A DNA stretch of 59,472 nt from Pseudanabaena biceps PCC 7429 (lineage in GTDB: Bacteria > Cyanobacteriota > Cyanobacteriia > Pseudanabaenales > Pseudanabaenaceae). A program made the translations under genes and the position numbers. Of the stretch, positions 41,778-50,739 are shown one piece after another. Numbering within the stretch: position 1 is the first letter of the stretch; each line of letters begins with the position of its first letter. The DNA is taken from NCBI RefSeq assembly GCF_000332215.1, contig NZ_ALWB01000002.1, forward strand, positions 1 through 59,472. Reading direction: 5' to 3'. The notes below the pieces were generated by a model, which saw nothing but the letters and a program-made list of their open reading frames with translations, had not been told where the DNA came from and ran no database searches.

Positions 41778-43163
41778 ATGAAACGATTTTTGCTGTGGAT
41801 GCGTGTACTGTTGAGTACTGTCCTTGCTGGTGTGGTGGTGTTTGCTTATTCACCCTTGGCTTTTGCTTTTTGTGGATTTTATGTATCCCAAGCCGATGCT
41901 AGTCTCTTTAACAAAGCTTCACAGGTGGTAATCGCCCGTGACGGTAAGCGCACCGTTTTAACGATGGCGAATGACTATCAAGGCGATGTTAAAGACTTTG
42001 CCCTTGTCGTACCCGTACCCGTGTTACTGAAAAAAGAACAGGTACGCATTGGTGAACAGAAGATCATTGATCGCCTCGATTCCTTTAGCGCACCTCGTTT
42101 GGTTGAGTACTTTGACTCCGATCCCTGCGCAAGATATGAAGCCTATGATCGAATAACTCTTGGAGGTGCGACAAGAGCTGCTGCACCAATGATGGAATCA
42201 AAAGCAAGAGCAGATAATTATCAAGTTACGATCGAAGCCAAATTTGCGGTTGGCGAATACGATATTCTCATTCTCAGTGCTAAGGATTCCGATGGTTTAG
42301 AGTCTTGGCTGATTGATAATGATTACAAGATTCCGCAAGGTGCAAAGGAGTTACTTCAACCCTATATTCGCCAAAACATGAAGTTCTTTGTGGCAAAGGT
42401 GAATATTGCCGAACTCAGTAAAACAGGTTCGCAATCTCTCAGACCGCTGATGATGGCATACGAATCCCCAAAATTCATGCTTCCTATCCGCTTGGGGATG
42501 CTTAATGCCAATGGTGATCAAGATTTACTTGTCTATATTCTTTCTCCTAAAGGACAAGCCGAAGTCGCTAATTATCGTACGATCAAAGTTCCATCGGGTG
42601 ACGATATTCCGACCTATGTGAAGAGTGAATTTGGGGAATTCTATAAGTCAATGTTTAAAACTTCCTACAATAAGGAAGGACGCAAAGTTGCCTTTTTAGA
42701 ATATGCATGGGATATGTCAAGCTGCGATCCATGCTCTGCCGAACCGCTCTCTCCCGAAGAACTTCGCAAGGCAGGGGTGTTTTGGATTGGTTCCCCAGAT
42801 GATGCTGTCAATTCATCGCGGCTGTTCCGCCGACCACTACCTCCCAACAACGGAAGAGTTTTTATCACCCGTTTACATATTCGCTATAGCCGCGATACAT
42901 TTCCCGAAGATTTGAGCTTTAAGGAAACCTCGAATCAAGAGTTCTTCCAAGGTCGCTATGTTTTGCGATATCCCTTTAAAGGTGAGACAAACTGTGATGC
43001 TGGAAAAGCATATCAGCGATCGCTGCGTCCGCGTTTTGAGAAAGAAGCCCAAACCCTCGCAAGCTTAACAGGCTGGAATCTTTTCGATATTCGTCGCAAG
43101 ATGAATATCTCTAGTTTGCCCGATCCTGTCGAAACTCCATTTTGGGAAAATATCTGGAAATAG
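41778..43163 (+). CDS. secreted DUF2330 protein
   Basis: The 461-residue protein has a signal peptide of about 36 residues (VLAGVVVFAYSPLAFA) and then the DUF2330 fold. FCGFYVSQADASLFNKASQVVIARDG is followed by VLTMANDYQGDVKDFALVVPVPV and ARYEAYDRITLGG. Several Cys occur late (SSCDPCSAEPL). It has no C-terminal anchor, so it should be periplasmic. DUF2330 genes have no established function, but co-occurrence with an NqrB/RnfD-like gene suggests a redox or membrane-assembly role (inference). Confidence 0.75.
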   Translation: MKRFLLWMRVLLSTVLAGVVVFAYSPLAFAFCGFYVSQADASLFNKASQVVIARDGKRTVLTMANDYQGDVKDFALVVPVPVLLKKEQVRIGEQKIIDRLDSFSAPRLVEYFDSDPCARYEAYDRITLGGATRAAAPMMESKARADNYQVTIEAKFAVGEYDILILSAKDSDGLESWLIDNDYKIPQGAKELLQPYIRQNMKFFVAKVNIAELSKTGSQSLRPLMMAYESPKFMLPIRLGMLNANGDQDLLVYILSPKGQAEVANYRTIKVPSGDDIPTYVKSEFGEFYKSMFKTSYNKEGRKVAFLEYAWDMSSCDPCSAEPLSPEELRKAGVFWIGSPDDAVNSSRLFRRPLPPNNGRVFITRLHIRYSRDTFPEDLSFKETSNQEFFQGRYVLRYPFKGETNCDAGKAYQRSLRPRFEKEAQTLASLTGWNLFDIRRKMNISSLPDPVETPFWENIWK

Positions 43164-43177
43164 CTACTGACTGGGTG

Positions 43178-43211
43178 AAAGTGAATGAATGCGATCGCAT
43201 TCATTCACTTT
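43178..43211 (+). terminator. HIP1-centred perfect palindrome terminator
   Basis: AAAGTGAATGAATGCGATCGCATTCATTCACTTT has a HIP1 octamer at its exact centre and is followed by TTTAT. It starts 15 bases after the DUF2330 stop. A HIP1 site has evidently been used as the top of the stem. Confidence 0.7.
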
Positions 43212-43266
43212 TTATGTTTTGCTATACTTATGGCATAACAAAGCTAACGTAACATACCAAAAAGTT

Positions 43267-44046
43267 ATGATTACAATACCTTACGAACACCGCTATCTAC
43301 CTACTGCGGAAGACCTACCAGATTCCGACGAAACTCCTGTGGATAATGAACTCCAAAATGATATTCCTAATGTTCTCCTAAATTTGCTGCGATCAATTTG
43401 GGGCGATCGCCAAGATTGGTTTTGGGGTGTAGATATGTGTTTCTATTACGAGCCAAATATTGAGGAACCTGAAAAATCTAAAGCAATTGTTCCTGATGCT
43501 TTTTTAGCTCTTGGCGTAGAGAGACTGACTAATGAAGGTGGAAGATTAAGTTATGTGCTATGGCAGGAAAAAGTACTGCCAATTCTTGCGCTCGAAGTCA
43601 TCTCTAAAAAGTATAATGGCGAATATGATCGCAAGCTCTTGCAATATCAGGATTTAGGAATTCTCTACTATGTTGTTTACAATGCCTTGAGTGGAAGAAG
43701 AGGGATTTACAAAAAACATCAATCTTTAGAAGTCTATAAGTTAATGAATGGCAAGTACGAACTTATTCCATCGGTTTCACTTTTGCAGGAAGGTGGAAAA
43801 ATGGTATGGATGCCAGAAATCGATCTAGGTATTGGCTGTGAAATTAGTAATCGTGGTAATTGGGAGCGCGAGTGGGTCTATTGGTATGATCGCAATAGCG
43901 TGCGATATCCAACTGCTGAAGAACGTGCTGAGAATGCTGAGATGCTCGCTGAGCAAGAACGCCAACAAATGCTACAAGAACGTCAACAGAAGGAAAAGTT
44001 AGAAACTTATTTAAAGTCACTGGGAATAAATCCCGATGAAATTTGA
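43267..44046 (+). CDS. Uma2-family endonuclease-like protein (second copy)
   Basis: The start at 43267 (MITIPYEHRYLPTAEDLPDSDETPVDNELQ) is preferred over 43189, which would run through the palindromic terminator. Core motifs are IVPDAFLALG with the Asp and ILALEVISKKYNGEYDRKLLQYQDLGILYYVVY with Glu and Ser-Lys, the PD-(D/E)xK signature. A Glu/Gln-rich coiled coil closes the protein. It is clearly diverged from the Uma2 gene at 19.3 kb. Function in the cell is unproven for the family. Confidence 0.82.
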   Translation: MITIPYEHRYLPTAEDLPDSDETPVDNELQNDIPNVLLNLLRSIWGDRQDWFWGVDMCFYYEPNIEEPEKSKAIVPDAFLALGVERLTNEGGRLSYVLWQEKVLPILALEVISKKYNGEYDRKLLQYQDLGILYYVVYNALSGRRGIYKKHQSLEVYKLMNGKYELIPSVSLLQEGGKMVWMPEIDLGIGCEISNRGNWEREWVYWYDRNSVRYPTAEERAENAEMLAEQERQQMLQERQQKEKLETYLKSLGINPDEI

Positions 44047-44076
44047 TATTGGCGATCGTACTAAATTCCAGACAAA

Positions 44077-44110
44077 AATTGAGAGATGTACAACGTGCAT
44101 CTCTCAATTT
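44077..44110. terminator. hairpin between convergent genes
   Basis: AAATTGAGAGATG/CATCTCTCAATTT with a short loop lies between the Uma2 gene and the convergent small secreted protein gene. It may end both messages. Confidence 0.6.
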
Positions 44111-44131
44111 GGCTACTAGGTTTACTCAAAA

Positions 44132-44425
44132 TTATCTGCCAGAAGGATCGGCAGAACCATAAGGAACTATCCTTCTCATCTGTAATGTATGGACTTCTTC
44201 ACCCCATACTTTTATTGCGGTGCTGTCAGTAGTCACTTTCTGGCTAGGTGTAATTGTGTTACTTTCCATGTCCGATTTAGTTTTGAGGAAAACTTCTACG
44301 CACTTGTCAGTATATGGAGTACCAGAGCTAGACTGTGCAAATACTGCCAAGGGAATTGATAGAGAAGTAGTTGAAAGAATAACAAAAGCAGCAATAAGTT
44401 TACTCAACATGGTAGATTTCCTCAA
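44132..44425 (-). CDS. small secreted protein
   Basis: The 97-residue product has a signal peptide of about 30 residues (LIAAFVILSTTSLSIPLAVFAQ). The mature part has a single Cys and no family I recognise (YTDKCVEVFLKTKSDMESNT, IKVWGEEVHTLQMRRIVPYG). It lies 119 bases downstream of another secreted-protein gene on the same strand, so they may form a small operon. Confidence 0.55.
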   Translation of the reverse strand: MRKSTMLSKLIAAFVILSTTSLSIPLAVFAQSSSGTPYTDKCVEVFLKTKSDMESNTITPSQKVTTDSTAIKVWGEEVHTLQMRRIVPYGSADPSGR

Positions 44426-44544
44426 TGTAAAAATAGATAAACAGATAAATTGTTTAGTGCGTTTCTATCTCAGGAATTTCTGAAATATGTTTCAAGGTTT
44501 TTCCTTGCCAGCTTTCAATCTATTCGTAAGGGGTTTCCCTTTGC

Positions 44545-45120
44545 TCAGTTAACGCAGCGTAGTACAACATCAACAGCTTCTGTTCTTGCTGAACCAGAAC
44601 CACCACCAAAAGCTTTTTCTGCCTTGGCTTCCACTTTTAAAATGATGCCAGTAACTAGAGAGGAATTTCTTGCAGCCTGATTGCCAGAAGAGGAAGAGGA
44701 TTGATTATAACTACCTGAATAGTTTCCATAAGTTCCAGCATTTACGTTGCCACTCATGTTAGAGCTACTGTTAGAAGCGGAATTTCTTGACGATGCATAC
44801 TGTTGTCCACCTTTAATAAGAGAAATAGATGCAGAAGTCCATTGTATGCGAATCGAATCTAGGGTTCTTTGTTGATATTTAACAATCGCCCATCCATCTG
44901 GAGCGTTATAAACTTCTTCTTTCCTATCGTGAAATTGTTCGCAACTTGCATTTGTCCATCCACAGCCTCCTTCAGCTCTCGCTCGAACTGATATGGCTCC
45001 ACGCTGTTCCATTGTTTCCCCACGTCTACAATACTGTGCTGATACAGGTAATGAGATTAAGAAAACAGTTCCTAATGAGACAGTAAAACTTGAAAATCGA
45101 GCCAAGTTTTTATCATCCAT
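44545..45120 (-). CDS. secreted Ser/Asn/Gly-rich protein
   Basis: The 191-residue product has a signal peptide ending near residue 28 (FLISLPVSAQ). The mature domain contains four Cys (YCRRGE, GGCGWTNASCEQFHD) and ends with VVLRCVN, interrupted by a low-complexity Ser/Asn/Gly stretch at about 112-150 (SSNMSGNVNAGTYGNYSGS). It is not a family I recognise. It is divergent from the STAND gene, with a 394-base gap that carries candidate operators. Confidence 0.55.
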   Translation of the reverse strand: MDDKNLARFSSFTVSLGTVFLISLPVSAQYCRRGETMEQRGAISVRARAEGGCGWTNASCEQFHDRKEEVYNAPDGWAIVKYQQRTLDSIRIQWTSASISLIKGGQQYASSRNSASNSSSNMSGNVNAGTYGNYSGSYNQSSSSSGNQAARNSSLVTGIILKVEAKAEKAFGGGSGSARTEAVDVVLRCVN

Positions 45121-45338
45121 ACATTTATTTTTTCTCCGCCAAATAAGATTAGCTTTAAGGAATAAGTAGGTTGCTGGAATTAAATGCTAGATGGGTTTGT
45201 CGCTAACCCAAACCTGTAACCATACGCTAAAAGTTTGGAGGATATATTTAATTGCGTCTAACTACTCACAACTTCGATTAAAGCAGCAAATTCCGAAAAG
45301 GTCATTGTCAATCTATGACTGACTAGTTGACTAAAAAA

Positions 45339-45404
45339 TGACAAAAAAGTATTGTCATCACGATACTTTTTTGTCAGAACATTTCGCATTCACTGACAAA
45401 AAAA
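45339..45404. promoter_or_regulatory. candidate operator: three TGACAAAAAA sites, two forming a palindrome
   Basis: TGACAAAAAAGTAT at 45339-45352 and its exact complement at 45363-45376 face each other across ten bases, and TGACAAAAAA recurs at 45395-45404. They lie between divergent genes and upstream of the STAND protein, which has an N-terminal HTH-like domain. The palindrome could instead fold as an AT-rich hairpin. Confidence 0.4.
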
Positions 45405-45514
45405 TGGCAAAATAAAAATATGAAATTGTTATATTTTTATCTCTAAAATCTGGGATAATTTTGTGAACTAAGTGTAAAGTTCAAGGGTCAGCTTGAATTA
45501 GTGAGGGTTTCATT

Positions 45515-47803
45515 ATGCCTAATGATTGGAAGCTATCGATCGCTGGTATTGAAAAGGTAAACGAAGCCATTAAAAGCAGTGGGCGGAACAAGACCGATGA
45601 CTATTGGGTAGAAAAAGCGAATGTGTCTCTAGAGACTTGGAATCGTTTTCGGTCAGGCAAAGTAAAGATAAGTCCTGCAAGCTTTATTGCTTGCTGCCAA
45701 GCATTAGGGCTTAAGCCCAATGAGCTACAAGAGCGAATATTTGCACAACCAAACCTCAGCTTTTTGGGAAGGGATAGAGCTATAGAAAGTATTAATGCTC
45801 TAGTAAAAACTAACAGATTAATAGTTATATATGGTGTCGGTGGTCAGGGTAAGACGACTCTAGCGCAAAACTATTTACAAGGGCTAGCAGTTGATGGATA
45901 TCGGTTTATTGAACTATATATGCCCATTGATGCCGCAAATATTCCTTCAGCAAAAAGCATTTTAGACGAATGGTTTAATCGAGATTTTCAGGAGATGCCA
46001 TCTTCTCAGTTTGGCGTTACTTTAGATCGATTGCGACGCATAATTAGGGAACAGAAAATTGCTTTTTTGATTGACAATATTGAGAGCTTACTGGATGAAA
46101 ACGGGAAGTTCATTACAGATCACGCTCAATATTTAGAACTATTTAGCGTGCTATCAGATCACTCAGTTAAGTCTATGACTCTTGTTACAAGCCGATGTCG
46201 GTTGCTAGAATCTCGATTACGCAGTGTATATAATTACGCTATTCCATCATTAAGTCAGTCTGATTGGCAAGATTATTTTACCTATAACAATGTCAATTTT
46301 GACGAGCAATCATTAGCCGAAATGTACAGTAAACTGGGTGGGAATGCTAAAGCCATGACTAGTCTATGTGGTGAAATATATGTGGATTTTGATCGCGATG
46401 CCACAAATTTCTGGAAACAACGTGGGTCAGATATACTTGCTTCGGCAGATTTAAAAGATCTGGTCGCTGGACATTTAGAACGCTTAGTAACCATAGAGCC
46501 ATTAGCCTATGGTCTTTTAAGGAGGATGGGTTGTTATCGCTATCAGAGTATTCCCTATATTCCAATTGAGGCTTTGTTCTATCAGTTATGGGATAGCCCT
46601 GAAGCAAGTCATATCGACATTATTGAGGTTCTCAAAAATCGGTCTTTATTGGAGTTAGCCAATGGAGAATATTCATTACATCCAATTGTGAGGGCGGAGG
46701 CAGTACGTCATCTCAAGCAAAATGAAGAAGAATTTACTAAAGCACACCACAGGGCTGCTGACTTTTGGAAAGCTCATGTTCAGGCTTTAGATACTGACAA
46801 AGATATCCTCATGGCATTTGAGCCTTGCTATCACTACTTAGAAATAAATGCTCTCAATAAAATTTTGGAAATATTCTTGAGGCGAGATTTAATTGAAGAT
46901 GAACATCTTCATATGGCTTTTTATGGAAGGTTTTCTCCAACTTTGGTGCTTGAGCTGTTAGATAAAGTAGAAGAGCGAGCATTGCTTTTACCTCCTGAAC
47001 AAGGTATGTCAATTTTGGCACTTGTAAAAACTTTTTATGGAAGCTTATACTTGTTCTCAGGACAAGCTCGAAAGTCAGTGTTAGCGTTAGAAACCGCAAT
47101 CAAACTTATCGAGGAAGTCAACTCCCCACAATTAATAGTTTTTCTGATCTCGAATATTTTTCATATTATTGCTTGCAAAATGGAATTGGGTGAATTTGAA
47201 GAAGCGATTGTACTAACTAAGCAATATATAAACAATATTGATAAGTACAAGTCCTTGGCTAATCACCCATTAATTGCGCCATATTTTTCTACTTATCCAC
47301 AAATACCTCAGTCTTTCATGCTTGCAACGGAACTAGATCATGATGCTTCGGTAGCGATTGCTGAAGAGGCTTATGCATCTATCGTAAATCGCTCATTGCC
47401 TATGTCTCGCGGGGGGAAAGGATTTGCTTTGATGTATCTTGGATTTGTATGTCTTATGAGTAAAAGGTTTGATAAGGCTCTAGAAATTTACAACACGACT
47501 TTAAAATTTAGTCATGAAACTAGCCACAGACAGTTAGAAGGCAAGGCAATGTATGGACTTGCAGAAACATATCGAAATATAGGAGATCTAACAAAAGCAA
47601 AGGAGTACTGCTTACAATCGAAAAATATATTGATGAAGATAGAATCAAAGTTAGATCTGGCAAAGGTATTAGTAGAAGAAGCTTTGATTGCTCGTGAGAT
47701 GCGAGAGCATGGTTATCAAGATGATTTTGAAAAGGCGATCGCTCTTTTTACAGAATTGAACGCACCGAAACATGTTGAAAGAGTCCGAAAGTTGATGGGC
47801 TGA
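45515..47803 (+). CDS. STAND NTPase with N-terminal HTH and C-terminal TPR-like repeats
   Basis: The 762-residue protein has an HTH-like region at about 25-75 (YWVEKANVSLETWNRFRSG, then PASFIACCQALGLKPNELQ). A NOD-type ATPase at about 85-300 follows, with Walker A GVGGQGKTTLA, Walker B IAFLIDNIESLL and sensor-like LVTSRCRLL. A winged helix follows at about 315-400 (SLLELANGEYSLHPIVRAEAVRHL), and a long helical TPR-like region fills the rest. STAND proteins are ligand-triggered switches used in regulation and phage defence. There is no obvious effector domain or defence neighbour, so transcription control is more likely than abortive infection. Confidence 0.75.
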   Translation: MPNDWKLSIAGIEKVNEAIKSSGRNKTDDYWVEKANVSLETWNRFRSGKVKISPASFIACCQALGLKPNELQERIFAQPNLSFLGRDRAIESINALVKTNRLIVIYGVGGQGKTTLAQNYLQGLAVDGYRFIELYMPIDAANIPSAKSILDEWFNRDFQEMPSSQFGVTLDRLRRIIREQKIAFLIDNIESLLDENGKFITDHAQYLELFSVLSDHSVKSMTLVTSRCRLLESRLRSVYNYAIPSLSQSDWQDYFTYNNVNFDEQSLAEMYSKLGGNAKAMTSLCGEIYVDFDRDATNFWKQRGSDILASADLKDLVAGHLERLVTIEPLAYGLLRRMGCYRYQSIPYIPIEALFYQLWDSPEASHIDIIEVLKNRSLLELANGEYSLHPIVRAEAVRHLKQNEEEFTKAHHRAADFWKAHVQALDTDKDILMAFEPCYHYLEINALNKILEIFLRRDLIEDEHLHMAFYGRFSPTLVLELLDKVEERALLLPPEQGMSILALVKTFYGSLYLFSGQARKSVLALETAIKLIEEVNSPQLIVFLISNIFHIIACKMELGEFEEAIVLTKQYINNIDKYKSLANHPLIAPYFSTYPQIPQSFMLATELDHDASVAIAEEAYASIVNRSLPMSRGGKGFALMYLGFVCLMSKRFDKALEIYNTTLKFSHETSHRQLEGKAMYGLAETYRNIGDLTKAKEYCLQSKNILMKIESKLDLAKVLVEEALIAREMREHGYQDDFEKAIALFTELNAPKHVERVRKLMG

Positions 47804-47815
47804 TGAATATAACTA

Positions 47816-47912
47816 CTAAGTAGTTCAGCATAATTTAAGAATCTAGAAGAGCGTACTGCCCGTGTTGTGGGCGGTACGCTCAGAATTTTAATATTAAACC
47901 CACAATTGCCTG
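47816..47912. repeat. family B element (copy B8)
   Basis: The left end is AAGTAGTTCAGCATAATT. The hairpin is AGAGCGTACTGCCCG/TGGGCGGTACGCTC with one mismatch (TG/GG) relative to B6. The right end is degraded. Confidence 0.65.
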
Positions 47913-47961
47913 ATTAAAACTTACAGCCCTTTTTTAACTCTTTTTAGACAACAGTCCTTTT

Positions 47962-48064
47962 ATACCAATTCACGAAAGTGTGACAACACTTTTGTGGATT
48001 GAAAACCAAACCCAGTAAGGGTTTTCAAAGCTCAAAATGGCGTAGCCATTTTGAGCTTTGGTAT
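47962..48064. repeat. family A composite hairpin element (copy A8, inverted order)
   Basis: It opens ATACCAATTCACGAAAGTGTGACAAC (in parts: ATACCAA, AAAGTGTGAC) with a first hairpin partly mispaired; the centre is AAACCCAGTAAGGGTTTTC; the second hairpin has arm AGCTCAAAATGG and loop CGTAG; it ends CTTTGGTATTA. Confidence 0.78.
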
Positions 48065-48138
48065 TAGTAGAATTGGTTTTGATATCATGCATCCATAAAG
48101 ATATTGTTTTACGTATTATTTTTTTTTAGCATTTATCT

Positions 48139-49128
48139 ATGAAAGTACCTGAATACCCAGAAAATGAAGATGTCCGCATAGAAATATTGCGATCGCTAAA
48201 TATTCTTGATACTGAGCCAGAAGAACGTTTTGATCGAATTACTAGAATAGCAAAGCGATTATTTGGCGTGCCTATTGTCTTGATAAGTTTGGTCGATCTT
48301 AAGTGCCAATGGTTTAAATCGTCTCAAGGCATAGAACCTTCCCAAATGCCGCAATCTCGTGATGTATCCTTTTGTGGTCACGCTATTGTAGGGGATGAAA
48401 TTTTTATAGTTGCGGATGCTTTGCTGGACGATAGATTTTACGATAATCCCTATGTAATTGATGAGCCGAAAATTCGCTTTTATGCAGGAGTTCCATTGAT
48501 TATATCTAAGGGCATAAAGTTAGGTACACTCTGCTTGATTGATCGATGTCCGCGCATACTTAACGAAGAGGATCGAAGGTTGTTGCAGGATCTCGGACAG
48601 ATGGCTGTACAAGAATTGGCTGTATTGCAATTAGCAACCATTGACGAGCTAACCCAAATATCCAATCGGCGCGGTTTTGTGGCGCTATCTCAATATTCTC
48701 TCAAATTATGCAAACGGGAAAATAAACCAGCCTCTCTTTTCTTTCTCGATCTGGATTTATTTAAAGAAATCAACGATCGCTATGGACATGCGGAGGGAGA
48801 TCGAGCTTTAATCGATTTTAGTATGATTTTAAAAGAATCTTTTCGGGAGTCGGATGTAGTGGGCAGATTGGGAGGGGATGAATTTGTCGCCTTATTGTCT
48901 AATGTCGATCGCGAGGAAACGCAACTAGTTTTGGAGCGTCTGGAGCGATCGCTAGAAGAGTTTAATCAAAAATCCAATCGTGGTTACCAAATTATTTGTA
49001 GTGTTGGCATCGTTGCGTTCGATTCTAGCCGACATCAATCAATTAACGATCTTTTGGCTGAGGGAGATCGGTTAATGTACGCACAAAAGCAGGAAAAAAG
49101 AAAAAAAAGCGTTTATAGTCCTTCCTAA
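48139..49128 (+). CDS. diguanylate cyclase with GAF domain
   Basis: The enzyme makes cyclic di-GMP. The GAF sensor spans about residues 20-165 (RIAKRLFGVPIVLISLVD, SFCGHAIVGDEIFIVADAL) and the GGDEF domain spans 170-329 with intact active site GRLGGDEFVALL. The product-inhibition site RxxD is present as RESD five residues before GGDEF. There is no membrane segment. The GAF ligand cannot be inferred. Nearby pilin and EbsA-like genes are possible downstream outputs only by theme. Confidence 0.9.
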   Translation: MKVPEYPENEDVRIEILRSLNILDTEPEERFDRITRIAKRLFGVPIVLISLVDLKCQWFKSSQGIEPSQMPQSRDVSFCGHAIVGDEIFIVADALLDDRFYDNPYVIDEPKIRFYAGVPLIISKGIKLGTLCLIDRCPRILNEEDRRLLQDLGQMAVQELAVLQLATIDELTQISNRRGFVALSQYSLKLCKRENKPASLFFLDLDLFKEINDRYGHAEGDRALIDFSMILKESFRESDVVGRLGGDEFVALLSNVDREETQLVLERLERSLEEFNQKSNRGYQIICSVGIVAFDSSRHQSINDLLAEGDRLMYAQKQEKRKKSVYSPS

Positions 49129-49165
49129 AAACAAGAAGATGTGCAAAGCACATCTTCTTGTTTTT
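49127..49165 (+). terminator. hairpin terminator after the cyclase gene
   Basis: AAAAACAAGAAGATGTGC/GCACATCTTCTTGTTTTT is a perfect stem with A and T tracts on either side. It separates the cyclase gene from the convergent glmU gene and can serve both. Confidence 0.75.
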
Positions 49166-49176
49166 AATTCTTGTTT

Positions 49177-50541
49177 TTAATTTTTTTTCCGACCTTCTGG
49201 ATCGTAATAATCAGGTTTGGTAACTTGCTGCGATCGCGCGATCGCTAAAGAATTATCAGCAACATCCTCGACAATTATCGAACCTGCGGCGATATTTACG
49301 TTTTCACCGATTTGAATGGGAGCAACGAGGACAGAATTAGAACCAGTTTTACTGCGATCGCCAATGATGGTGGGATGTTTTTTAAAGCCGTCATAATTAG
49401 CGGTAATCGTGCCCGCGCCAATATTTACCTGTTGACCGATGGTCGCATCTCCTAAATAACTGAGATGGGCGGCATTAGTGCGATCGCCCACTTTGGCATT
49501 TTTAAGTTCTACAAAATTACCGATGCGGCATTTTTCACCGACGACTGATTCACCACGAATGCGCGCAAAGGGACCAATTCTACAGTTGTCAGCGATCTGG
49601 CTATCTTCAATCACGGAGAATTGTACAGAGCAATTTTCCCCAATGATACTATTTTCGATGAGGCTAGATGGTCCAATCGTCGTACCCGCACTAACTTTTG
49701 TATTGCCGCGTAAATGGGAATGGGGTTCGATGGTGACATTGGGGGCGAGTTCTACTTCATCGTCGATGGTAATGGTTTCAGGCAGTAGCATCGTTACCCC
49801 TGCCCGCATCCATTTATCACGCGCTCTTTTTTGCAGCACTGCGTAGGCATGGGCTAATTGAAGGCGATCGTTAATCCCCAAGCTCTCATCGGGATCTTCC
49901 AAATCGCTAGCATAAACTGAAGTGAGATAATCAAAGACTTCAGTGAGATAATATTCCTTCTGAGCATTGTTTGTCGTCAGCTTTGGTAGAGCCAGAGCCA
50001 ATTGCGACCAATCAAAACAATAAACCCCAGTACTAACTCGTTGGTTGAGAATTTGTTCGGGATTGCAGTCACGATGTTCGATGATGCGTTCGATCTGCAT
50101 GGTGCGATCGCAAAACACCCGTCCATATCCCGTGGGATTGGGAAGGATGGCTGTCAGTACGGTTGCCGAAGCTTGATGTTGGCGGTGGCTATCGATGAGG
50201 GCTTGAATTGTTTCCGCACGCATCAATGGCGAATCTCCAGTCAGCACGACTAACTCCCCTTCAAAACCTGCCAAGGGTTCTAATAACTGTTGAATAGCAT
50301 GTCCAGTCCCTAATTGCTCTGCTTGTTCGGCAAACTCCAAATGGGGATAAGAAGCAAGAGCCTCCCGCACTAGATCGCTGCAATAACCTACGATCGCAAT
50401 GCGGCGATCGGCTTGAAGTGGATCCGTGGCATTGAGAACGCGCTCAACTAAGGATTTACCTCCTAACGGTTGTAAAACTTTGGGTAAGGTCGATTTCATG
50501 CGCGTTCCTTTACCCGCCGCCAATACTGCTACTGCTAACAT
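49177..50541 (-). CDS. glmU: bifunctional UDP-GlcNAc pyrophosphorylase / GlcN-1-P acetyltransferase
   Basis: The enzyme makes UDP-N-acetylglucosamine for peptidoglycan and lipopolysaccharide. The N-terminal uridylyltransferase shows [20 protein letters not shown] at the start and VLTGDSPLM. The C-terminal half is a left-handed beta helix of hexapeptides ([42 protein letters not shown], read in parts), with [13 protein letters not shown] and [12 protein letters not shown] for acetyl-CoA and GlcN binding. The length of 454 is normal. Confidence 0.95.
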   Translation of the reverse strand: MLAVAVLAAGKGTRMKSTLPKVLQPLGGKSLVERVLNATDPLQADRRIAIVGYCSDLVREALASYPHLEFAEQAEQLGTGHAIQQLLEPLAGFEGELVVLTGDSPLMRAETIQALIDSHRQHQASATVLTAILPNPTGYGRVFCDRTMQIERIIEHRDCNPEQILNQRVSTGVYCFDWSQLALALPKLTTNNAQKEYYLTEVFDYLTSVYASDLEDPDESLGINDRLQLAHAYAVLQKRARDKWMRAGVTMLLPETITIDDEVELAPNVTIEPHSHLRGNTKVSAGTTIGPSSLIENSIIGENCSVQFSVIEDSQIADNCRIGPFARIRGESVVGEKCRIGNFVELKNAKVGDRTNAAHLSYLGDATIGQQVNIGAGTITANYDGFKKHPTIIGDRSKTGSNSVLVAPIQIGENVNIAAGSIIVEDVADNSLAIARSQQVTKPDYYDPEGRKKN

Positions 50542-50602
50542 AGTCTTCTATTTCTCCATGAATTACTAAATAAAATCCCCTTTTCCCTATTCTCTCTACC
50601 TG

Positions 50603-50665
50603 ATACCAAAGCTAAAAAATGGCGTAGCCATTTTTTAGCTTTCAAAACCCTCATACTACTCCCTT
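50603..50665. repeat. family A element, partial (copy A9)
   Basis: ATACCAAAGCTAAAAAATGG with core GCGTAG and a perfect right arm is followed by AAAACCCTCATACTACTCCC, a broken centre. The second hairpin and closing end are missing. Confidence 0.65.
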
Positions 50666-50678
50666 CCCAGTGAAGAAT

Positions 50679-50717
50679 TAGACGTGGCGGCGCTTCGCAC
50701 CGCAACGCTAATTATTG
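50679..50717. repeat. family C hairpin, degenerate (copy C8)
   Basis: GAATTAGACGTGGCGGCGCTTCGCACCGCAACGC... keeps the core with a G-A mismatch and an ATTAG/CTAAT outer stem. It lies between the glmU promoter region and the aspA 3' end. Confidence 0.5.
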
Positions 50718-50739
50718 GTTTGGAATCGAGGGATGAAGG

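Noticed and set aside
43189-43266. Earlier start for the second Uma2 gene
   Set aside because: It would begin within the HIP1-centred terminator palindrome of the preceding gene.
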